From assembly GCA_035632955.1 (NCBI GenBank), contig DASQFU010000177.1:1-22725 (forward strand): a DNA stretch of 22,725 bases. Direction: 5' to 3'. The stretch's first letter is position 1, and each line of letters opens with the position of its first letter. The DNA comes from DASQFU01 sp035632955 (GTDB lineage Bacteria > Eisenbacteria > RBG-16-71-46). This document shows, one piece after another, positions 6,325 through 12,588 of the stretch. Below the pieces are notes generated by a model. The model did not search any database. It had not been told where the DNA came from and saw only the letters and a program-made list of their open reading frames with translations. The position numbers and the translations under genes are program-made.

Positions 6325-8151
6325 ATGCTGGCTGCCGAGACGCTGTGCGGAATACTCCTGAACGCCGTGGCGGCGCATCGAAAGCCCGCCCAGTTCATGC
6401 GCAAGGGAGCGGACGGGTGGGAATCCCTGTCGGGCGAACGCGCCCTGGCCGACGTCGAGAGTCTGTCGCTGGCGTTGCAGGACCTCGGCCTCGCGCGCGG
6501 CGACCGGCTCGCCTTACTCTCCGAGAATCGCTACGAGTGGCCGGTCGCGGATCTCGCGGTGCTCGGGGCGGGTGCAGTGACGGTGCCGATCTACCCGACG
6601 CTGCTTGCCCAGCAGGTCCGCTTCCTGCTCGAGAACTCGGAAGCCAAGCTGGCGGTCGTCTCGACCCCGGCTCAGCTCGAGAAGATCCGTGTCGCGGCCG
6701 AGGGCTTGCCGGCCCTGAAGGCGATCGTGTTCATGGACGGCGCCTCCACGATCCCGCGCGAGCACGCATTCGCGAATCTGCTCGAGCGAGGCGCGGGATT
6801 GCGCGCCCGCCAACCCGACGCCTACCGGATTTCCGCCGCTTCCGTCGCGCCGACCGATCTCGCGACCATCATCTACACCTCCGGCACGACCGGCGAGCCG
6901 AAGGGCGCGATGCTCACGCACGGCAACATCGTCTCGAACGTGCGCGCGTGCCTTCAGGTCATGGCGCTTTCGCCCGGCGACACCTGCCTGTCGTTCTTGC
7001 CGCTATGCCACATCTTCGAGCGCATGGGCGGCCTCTACTCGATGCTCGACGCCGGCGTGACGATCGCCTACGCGGAGAATCTGGAGGCGGTGGCGGAGAA
7101 CGCTCGCGAAGTGCGGCCGACGGTCCTGATGGGGGTGCCGCGCTTCTACGAGAAGGTCTATGCCCGGGTCTTGGACGGCGCGCAGCGCATGCCGCCGTTG
7201 CGCCAGCGCCTGTTCCATTGGGGGCTTCGCCAGGGTCAGGCCAAGGCGCGCGCCCACTTCGAGCGCCGACGGCTTTCCGGTCTGGCCGCGTGGCAGGCCG
7301 GCCTCGCCGATCGGCTGGTCGCGGCCAAGATTCGCGAGCGCGTGGGCGGCCGCTTGCGCTTCTGCATCTCGGGCGGCGCGGCGCTGCCGGCCTCGATCAT
7401 GGAGTTCTTCTTCGCGATCGGCATTCCGATCTACGAGGGCTACGGGTTGACCGAGACGTCTCCGGTCATCTGTCTCAATCCACCCGAGCGCGAGAAACCG
7501 GGCTCGGTCGGGCCGCCGATCCCGGGCGTCGAGGTCCGGATCGGCGACCAGGGAGAGATCCTGACGCGCGGCCCTCACGTCATGCAGGGCTATTTCAAGA
7601 ACGAGCCGGCTACGCGGCAGGCACTGCGTGACGGCTGGTTCCATACCGGAGACGTCGGCCATCTGGATGCGGACGGCTATCTCGTGATCACCGATCGCCT
7701 GAAGGATCTTTTGGTGACCGCGGGTGGAAAGAAGATCGCCCCGCAACCGATCGAGGCGCGCCTGAAGACCAACCCGTGGGTGAGCGAGGCGGTGCTGCTG
7801 GGAGACGGCCGCCCGTTCGTCGTCGGTCTGATCGTCCCCGACTTCACGCTGCTCGAGGCCGAAGCGCGCAAGCGCGGCTGGGCGGCCAAAGATCGCGCGT
7901 CGTTGATCACCCACCCCGAGGTGATCGCGCTCTACGAGCGGGAGATCGAAAGCGTGAACGGGGAGCTCGCCCAGTTCGAGAAGATCAAGCGATTCGCAAT
8001 CCTCGATCGCGAGCTGACACAGGAATCCGGCGAGCTGACGCCGACGCTCAAGGTCAAGCGCCGGGTGATCGTCCAGCGCTTTGCGGAACGGATCGAGGAA
8101 CTCTACCGTGGTCACGCGCGGCCCGAGGCGCCCCAGGCCGCGCGCAGCTAG
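6325..8151 (+). CDS. Long-chain acyl-CoA synthetase (AMP-forming)
   Basis: Activates long-chain fatty acids to acyl-CoA via an acyl-adenylate, supplying the neighbouring thiolase/FadJ pair. The 608-residue length is normal for the Faa1-like (COG1022) group. The AMP-binding P-loop motif YTSGTTGEPKGAMLTHGN begins at about residue 185, the adenylate-forming motif GYGLTETSPV at about 372, and GWFHTGDVGHLDADGYLVI in the second half. DRLKDLLVTAGGKKIAP near 458-475 carries the hinge and the C-terminal lysine region. The start is ATG at 6325 (MLAAETLCGIL), where similarity to the family begins. The open frame extends far upstream antisense to the thiolase gene, but that part is not coding. No Shine-Dalgarno is evident. 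The stop TAG overlaps the convergent hydrolase stop. Confidence 0.92.
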   Translation: MLAAETLCGILLNAVAAHRKPAQFMRKGADGWESLSGERALADVESLSLALQDLGLARGDRLALLSENRYEWPVADLAVLGAGAVTVPIYPTLLAQQVRFLLENSEAKLAVVSTPAQLEKIRVAAEGLPALKAIVFMDGASTIPREHAFANLLERGAGLRARQPDAYRISAASVAPTDLATIIYTSGTTGEPKGAMLTHGNIVSNVRACLQVMALSPGDTCLSFLPLCHIFERMGGLYSMLDAGVTIAYAENLEAVAENAREVRPTVLMGVPRFYEKVYARVLDGAQRMPPLRQRLFHWGLRQGQAKARAHFERRRLSGLAAWQAGLADRLVAAKIRERVGGRLRFCISGGAALPASIMEFFFAIGIPIYEGYGLTETSPVICLNPPEREKPGSVGPPIPGVEVRIGDQGEILTRGPHVMQGYFKNEPATRQALRDGWFHTGDVGHLDADGYLVITDRLKDLLVTAGGKKIAPQPIEARLKTNPWVSEAVLLGDGRPFVVGLIVPDFTLLEAEARKRGWAAKDRASLITHPEVIALYEREIESVNGELAQFEKIKRFAILDRELTQESGELTPTLKVKRRVIVQRFAERIEELYRGHARPEAPQAARS

Positions 8152-8981
8152 CGCCGCCAGTCCGCGGTTTCGCGCGGTCCTGTCTGAAATCGCCGGAGCC
8201 ACCGACACACGGTCTCGAAGTAACGCGGCGCATCCGCCGCGTCCTCGTGGCCGGCCTCGGGGAGCGACAGGATCTCGGTGCGCGCGCGCCGGCCCCGATA
8301 GACTTCCTTCGTGGTCGTGATCGGCACCACGCTGTCCCGCCCGGCCATCACCACGTAGATCGGCACCCGCGCCCGGCTGGCGGCCGACCCGGGTTGGTCG
8401 CGATCGCGGACCAGCCGCCGGTGCGCATCGACGATCTGCGGCTGGCCCGCGGTGCCGATCCGCGCGAGGTGCTCCTCGGTGCTGAGCATCAGCCCTTCGA
8501 CCACCAGCGCATCGCACAAATCGCGCGACCGTGCCGCGGCCGCGACCGCCACCGACCCGCCCACCATCTGCCCCCAAGCGAACACGCGCCCGCGTGGCCC
8601 GGTCCGCTCGCGGGCGAGCCGAAGCGCCCCGACCATGTCGTCCACCCAGCGTGAAGCGAAGACGATGAATCGCAGCGAATCGCGGAGCGACGCCGTGCGC
8701 GGGTCGATGTCCCGATAGTCGAAGGTCAGCACCGAGTAGCCGCAGCCGCGAAACGCCTCGACCGCGCGGGCGCGCGCGGCTTCTCCGCCGCGTTCACGCG
8801 GCGCCACCACGATCGCCAACGTGTCGGCGCCGGGATACCAGCGGCCCGCGAGCGGAACGCTGTCGGCCGCCGCGAACGTCACCTCGATCGGATCGGGCAG
8901 GGTTGCGGCCAGGGCCGCCGGCGTCGAGCCGGTCGCCCAGGCAAGAACGGAGACGAGCACGAGCGCCGGTATCCGGCTCAC
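8148..8981 (-). CDS. Exported alpha/beta-hydrolase-fold protein lacking the nucleophile serine
   Basis: A 277-residue protein with a Sec signal peptide (hydrophobic ALVLVSVLAWATG, cleavage likely after PAALA near residue 25), so probably periplasmic. The fold is recognisable: a strand with LAIVVAPRERGG, then LTFDYRDI, the nucleophile elbow FAWGQMVGGSVAV, an acid strand VVMAGRDSVVP, and a late His in LPEAGHEDA. At the elbow the usual Ser of G-x-S-x-G is Met139 (codon at 8565-8567), so classical serine-hydrolase chemistry looks impossible unless another residue substitutes. The start is GTG at 8981, whose GTGA overlaps the stop of the upstream DUF885 gene; a GGAGA lies about 10 nt upstream. It is translationally coupled to that peptidase-like gene, so a partner or binding role is plausible. 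The substrate is unknown. Confidence 0.8.
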   Translation of the reverse strand: MSRIPALVLVSVLAWATGSTPAALAATLPDPIEVTFAAADSVPLAGRWYPGADTLAIVVAPRERGGEAARARAVEAFRGCGYSVLTFDYRDIDPRTASLRDSLRFIVFASRWVDDMVGALRLARERTGPRGRVFAWGQMVGGSVAVAAAARSRDLCDALVVEGLMLSTEEHLARIGTAGQPQIVDAHRRLVRDRDQPGSAASRARVPIYVVMAGRDSVVPITTTKEVYRGRRARTEILSLPEAGHEDAADAPRYFETVCRWLRRFQTGPRETADWRR

Positions 8982-10621
8982 CTCAGGCGCTCTCCGAGTT
9001 CTTCGCGCACCAGCGCCGGCTGCAAGGTGCCGCACGCGAGCAGAGCCGCATGGAAGTCGTGCAGGTCGAAGCGGGCACCGAGGCGGCGCCGGGCTTCGTC
9101 GCGAATCGAGAGCAGCTCGAGCTTGCCGACCAGGTAGCTCATCGGCTGAGTCGGCGTCAGCGTGTAGCGCTTGACCTCCGCGATCGCGTTGACACGCTCG
9201 ACCATCGCCTCCTGGACCAGGACATCCACCGCCTGCATGAAGGTCATGGTGCCGGTGTGTAGGCCGACGTCGAGAACGATCCGGCACGCGCGGAAGTGAA
9301 GATCTTTGAGCTGGCAGAGGCGCGTGAGCGGATCCAGGAAGAACCCCTGCTCGCCCATTAGCTCTTCGCAGTAGAGCGCCCAGCCCTCCGCGAACAGATC
9401 GCTGCTCGCGAGCTTGCGCAGCCGCGAGCCGGCGCGATTCGCGTGACACAGTTGCAGATGGTGTCCGGGGTAAGCCTCGTGCACGGTCGTCAACGGCAGG
9501 CCGGCGTAGAAGTGGCCCTGGAGCTGTTGCTGCTGATCCTCCTTGCGCCGCCCTGCGTCCACCGGCGTCACGTAGAAGTATCCGGTCTCGTCCGAGTCGA
9601 ATGGAGCGGGCGGCAGGTAGGCGGCGTACGGGATGGTCGAGCGCTCGAACACCGGCGTGTCGATCAGCTCGAGGGTGGCCCAGGTCGGGATCGGCGCCAA
9701 TCGCTTCTCGGCCGTGAAGCGCAGCGCGCGGTCGGTCTCGGCCTGGTACGCCTCCCGCAGCCGCAGCGGTTCGGGATGACGCGTGCGCGCCTCCTCGATC
9801 AATTGGCGCCAGCTCTTGGACGGATCGATGCGCGCCGCCTCCTGCTCGAGCAGCGTGCGCGTGCGCGCCACGTGCTCCTGACCGAGCGCTTCCAGCGCTT
9901 TGCAGTCCATGCCGAGCAAATGCTCGCGCGCGAGCTTGAAGTTCATCCACCGTTCGCCGATCGCGAACGAGCCGCCGGTGTGCGCGTCGAGGTCGCGATC
10001 GAGGAACTCCTGGTATTGGAGGAATCCCGCCCGCGCCCGCTCGCCGGCGTGCTCGATACGCTCGGCCTCGCCCGGAAAGCTCCTGAGCAGCGTGCGCACG
10101 ACTTCGTCGACGAACGCCAGGCCACCGAGATTGATTTCGGAGGCGATCCCGAGATACACGTCCGGCACCTGCTGGAGATTGCCGCGCGCCGCCTTGAGGT
10201 AGTCGCCGACCGCATGCATGCGGTCGAGAATCGCCTCCTTACGTTCCTCCAGCGGTGCGAACGGACGCGCGAGCAGCAGGAAGATGCCGGTGAGCGCGGT
10301 CTCCGGATACTGGGCGGGGTTCCGGGTGTGCATCCGGATCTCTTCGAGATCTCCCCGCATTCCCGCGATCCGCGAGCGCAGCAGCGCGTAATCCACGCGC
10401 TGCTCGACCGGCAGCTCCTTCCACGGCACGGACGCGACGAGGCGCTGCTCGAGATCGCGGAGCCAGGCCGCGCGCTCGCGCATTCCCTCGGGCGAATCGT
10501 TCGGGAGCTGGTGATCGTAGTCGTGGATTCCGAACATAGTCGCCGCGACCGGATGGTGCTTCATGAAGAGCTCGACGAACTCCTCACTCAGCGCCGCAAA
10601 GGTCTTCACCGTCTCGAGCAT
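8978..10621 (-). CDS. DUF885-family putative zinc metallopeptidase
   Basis: 547 residues. HEAYPGHH at 381-388 is the DUF885 hallmark (HExxxxHH-type metal site). It is followed about 28 residues later by FAEGWALYCEELM, whose glutamate is the likely further metal ligand. The family is largely helical and is thought to contain metal-dependent carboxypeptidases and amidases, but few members are characterised. There is no signal peptide: MLETVKTFAALSEEFVELF is an amphipathic start, so it is probably cytoplasmic. The start is ATG at 10621 with GGAG eight bases upstream. The next gene starts inside its stop codon (GTGA), forming a two-gene unit with the exported hydrolase-fold protein. The other side is separated from the cold-shock gene by 80 bp containing a hairpin. 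Confidence 0.88.
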   Translation of the reverse strand: MLETVKTFAALSEEFVELFMKHHPVAATMFGIHDYDHQLPNDSPEGMRERAAWLRDLEQRLVASVPWKELPVEQRVDYALLRSRIAGMRGDLEEIRMHTRNPAQYPETALTGIFLLLARPFAPLEERKEAILDRMHAVGDYLKAARGNLQQVPDVYLGIASEINLGGLAFVDEVVRTLLRSFPGEAERIEHAGERARAGFLQYQEFLDRDLDAHTGGSFAIGERWMNFKLAREHLLGMDCKALEALGQEHVARTRTLLEQEAARIDPSKSWRQLIEEARTRHPEPLRLREAYQAETDRALRFTAEKRLAPIPTWATLELIDTPVFERSTIPYAAYLPPAPFDSDETGYFYVTPVDAGRRKEDQQQQLQGHFYAGLPLTTVHEAYPGHHLQLCHANRAGSRLRKLASSDLFAEGWALYCEELMGEQGFFLDPLTRLCQLKDLHFRACRIVLDVGLHTGTMTFMQAVDVLVQEAMVERVNAIAEVKRYTLTPTQPMSYLVGKLELLSIRDEARRRLGARFDLHDFHAALLACGTLQPALVREELGERLR

Positions 10622-10641
10622 GGTTCTCCGCGCTGGCGGCC

Positions 10642-10676
10642 GAAGGCCCCTGCGCAGGGTTTGCGCAGAGGCCTTC
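10642..10676 (-). terminator. Hairpin after the cold-shock/zinc-ribbon gene
   Basis: Two stacked 7-bp stems (GAAGGCC/GGCCTTC and CTGCGCA/TGCGCAG) are separated by one C-A mismatch and close a 5-nt loop, 25 nt beyond the stop of the zinc-ribbon/cold-shock gene. There is no T tract on the minus strand, so termination may be partial or the hairpin may protect the mRNA end. Confidence 0.5.
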
Positions 10677-10701
10677 TCATCGACATCGGTCGCAAAGGAA
10701 C

Positions 10702-11391
10702 TCAGATCCTGACGACGTTCGCGGCTTGTTTGCCCTTGTTGCCCGGCACGACATCGAACTCGACGCGATCTCCCTCAGTCAAGCTCTTGAACCCGTCACC
10801 TTGGATCGCGGAGAAGTGGACGAACAGGTCCTCGCCTCCGTCCTGCTGGATGAAGCCGAAGCCCTTGGATTCGTTGAACCACTTCACCGCGCCTTGCTGG
10901 CGATTGCCGTCCCCCCCCGGCTGTGGACCGGACGATGGCCGCGGACCGGACGACGGCCGCGGACCGGACGAGGACCGCGGACCGGACGAAGGCCGCGGCC
11001 CGGATGACGGAGACGGACCGGAGCGACGTGGCGCCGATCCGCGTCCCTTGCCTCCGGCGCCTGCGCCGGCAGGCTTATGGGACTGGAAGCAATCGCGGCA
11101 GTAGACCGGCCGCTCGCCGGTCGGCTGGAACGGCACCTGGGTCTCGATGCCGCAGTCGGCGCACACGGCGGTGAACAAGGCGCGCGCACCTGACTCCCTA
11201 CCCCCTCCGCCGCCACCACTGCCGACTTCCGAGTGATCGCGCTGTCCTTTGCGCGACTCCCGGCACCGCTTGCAGCGCGTGGGTGCGTGCGACAATCCGT
11301 GGTCGCGGTAGAACTCCTGCTCTCCGGCCGTGAATACGAACTCCTCACCGCAGTCGACGCACTTGATGGACTTGTCTTCGAACGTAGCCAT
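10702..11391 (-). CDS. Cold-shock-domain protein with two N-terminal zinc ribbons
   Basis: A 229-residue three-part protein. Residues 8-46 form a zf-trcl-type zinc ribbon (C11, C14, C40, C43; EEFVFTAGEQEFY between). Residues 75-103 form a second CxxC...CxxC ribbon (C77, C80, C98, C101). Residues 105-165 are a Gly/Pro/Ser/Arg-rich, probably disordered linker with PSSGPR repeats. Residues 167-229 are a cold-shock domain with RNP1 KGFGFIQ and RNP2 VHFSAI, which bind single-stranded RNA or DNA. The cytoplasmic role is likely RNA chaperoning or translation control at low temperature or under stress (family inference). The start is ATG at 11391 with AGGA about 9 nt upstream; the open frame continues upstream, but its residues do not resemble the ribbon. 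A near-consensus promoter and long leader lie upstream. Confidence 0.9.
   Translation of the reverse strand: MATFEDKSIKCVDCGEEFVFTAGEQEFYRDHGLSHAPTRCKRCRESRKGQRDHSEVGSGGGGGGRESGARALFTAVCADCGIETQVPFQPTGERPVYCRDCFQSHKPAGAGAGGKGRGSAPRRSGPSPSSGPRPSSGPRSSSGPRPSSGPRPSSGPQPGGDGNRQQGAVKWFNESKGFGFIQQDGGEDLFVHFSAIQGDGFKSLTEGDRVEFDVVPGNKGKQAANVVRI
10925..11014 (-). repeat. Five tandem 18-bp repeats encoding Pro-Ser-Ser-Gly-Pro-Arg
   Basis: Five consecutive 18-bp units start at 10925, 10943, 10961, 10979 and 10997 (plus-strand form GGACCGGACGAYGGCCGC, with the last unit more diverged). They encode the PSSGPR repeats of the linker between the second zinc ribbon and the cold-shock domain. Unit length is a multiple of three, so copy number could change without a frameshift. 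Confidence 0.9.
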
Positions 11392-11445
11392 GGCCTCGAT
11401 CCTGACCCTCCCGATGAAGCGCTTGTGGAATCCCATTCTGCGGGG

Positions 11446-11483
11446 TTGAAACACAAACGCCCCGGCAGAGCGCTGCCAGGGCG
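11446..11483 (-). terminator. Intrinsic-terminator-like hairpin in the leader of the cold-shock gene
   Basis: On the minus strand an 11-bp stem (CGCCCTGGCAG with CTGCCGGGGCG, one G-T pair) with a CGCT loop at 11458-11483 is followed by TTTGTGTTT. It lies about 140 nt downstream of the mrfB stop, but also downstream of the promoter at 11599-11628 and 55 nt upstream of the cold-shock gene start. It may end mrfAB transcription, act as an attenuator, or both. Confidence 0.65.
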
Positions 11484-11598
11484 ACGCACTAGATGAAAGG
11501 GGTCAGCCGAGAGAAAAACCGCCACCAGGACTGTCGAAGAGGACCCACGGATCTACCACGCTCGATTTCGGATACCCACAGAACCGTGTTGCGTCGAG

Positions 11599-11628
11599 AG
11601 TATAGGAGCGCCCCGAGCGGGGTGTCAA
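11599..11628 (-). promoter_or_regulatory. Near-consensus sigma70 promoter upstream of the cold-shock/zinc-ribbon gene
   Basis: On the minus strand, TTGACA (11623-11628, perfect) and TATACT (11599-11604, five of six) are 18 nt apart. The -35 box overlaps the mrfB stop codon. Transcription would begin near 11592, giving a leader of about 200 nt before the ATG at 11391. Such long leaders are known for cspA-type cold-shock mRNAs. Confidence 0.72.
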
Positions 11629-12536
11629 CGCACGGACGGCTCGCGGATGGGCCCGCACAAGGCCCGCAGCACGTCGGCCATCGTGATGACGTCGAGCAGG
11701 TTGTGGTGGAACACGGGAATCAATCGGTAGGGGTCGCCGCGACGCACGAAGTCGTGGTAGAGGCCCGGCACTTCGTCGCTCGGCACGTCCCCGGCGCGGC
11801 GGCGCCGGCATACCCAGCGCTCGAGGGTCTGGAGCCGGCAGTCGGGGAGCAGCCGGCGCCAGCGCCGGCGTGCCGGGTGCAGAAGATCCAGGTGCCGAAG
11901 CGGTAGCGGCAGCGCCACGCGATGGAGCCGTGCACGATCGCGCAGGAACGGAACGTCGTAGGATTTTCCGTTGAAGGTCACGAGCGTCTCGAAGCCGGCG
12001 AGCCCGGCAGCCAGGGCGCGCAGCAGGCAGGCTTCCTCGCCGTAGTGGCGCGCGAAGTACTGACGCAGCACGAAATCCGATCCGTTCCAGTGCATCGTCC
12101 CCGCGAGGAACACCGGGCTCGAGCTGAAACCCCCGGTCTCGAGATCGAGGAACAACGCCCGGCCAAGCCCGAGCGACTGCGCCGCCACCAGGTCCGGCTC
12201 CTCTTCGGGCGGCATGTCGAGTCGTCCCCAATGAGGCCGCGGGTGTTCGACGTCGGAGCGCAGGCGTTCGTGCACGTAGACCGCGCCGCGCTCGTCTCGC
12301 CATTCGCCGCCGGGTAGAAACGTCTCGACGCCGACGGCGAACGCGCTCGCGACCGACCCTTGGCGGTCGGGCACGAAGCGGGGCGGGGCGTCGCTTGCGT
12401 CGGGCCAGCCATCGAGCGCGCTCGCGCTGTTGCCGTTCGCGTGCGACTCCGTCGCTGGTGGGACCGGCATCGCGACCGCTCTGCGCGCCCGTGCCAGCTC
12501 GCCGAGACGTGTCCGTAGCGTGCCGGGCCCGAACAT
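11625..12536 (-). CDS. mrfB: DEDD-type 3'-5' exonuclease, MrfB/YprB family
   Basis: 303 residues. The RNase H-like exonuclease core begins at about residue 125: LFLDLETGG gives D131 and E133, TFNGKSYDVPFL gives D194, and HHNLLDVITM gives D282. These are the four metal-binding acidic residues of the DEDD group. DCRLQTLERWV is typical of the RNase_H_2/YprB family. In Bacillus subtilis MrfB works with helicase MrfA in repair of mitomycin C damage. Here it follows mrfA directly on the same strand. I chose the ATG at 12536 (MFGPGTLRTRLGEL) because GGAAG lies about 8 nt upstream; a GTG at 12569 would add 11 residues but lacks a ribosome-binding site. Residues 20-60 are variable and probably disordered. 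Confidence 0.85.
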   Translation of the reverse strand: MFGPGTLRTRLGELARARRAVAMPVPPATESHANGNSASALDGWPDASDAPPRFVPDRQGSVASAFAVGVETFLPGGEWRDERGAVYVHERLRSDVEHPRPHWGRLDMPPEEEPDLVAAQSLGLGRALFLDLETGGFSSSPVFLAGTMHWNGSDFVLRQYFARHYGEEACLLRALAAGLAGFETLVTFNGKSYDVPFLRDRARLHRVALPLPLRHLDLLHPARRRWRRLLPDCRLQTLERWVCRRRRAGDVPSDEVPGLYHDFVRRGDPYRLIPVFHHNLLDVITMADVLRALCGPIREPSVR

Positions 12537-12588
12537 CAGATCCGCTTCCAACGGCCAGCGACGACCCACGAACGCGACCGGGCGCCGC

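Noticed and set aside
7003..8577. Minus-strand frame (524 codons) antisense to the acyl-CoA synthetase
   Set aside because: Its composition is shadow-like, with no motif; it overlaps two well-supported genes.
10622..10701. Small gene or promoter between the cold-shock gene and the DUF885 gene
   Set aside because: There is only a hairpin and the DUF885 ribosome-binding site; no -10/-35 pair or short frame with a start signal was found.
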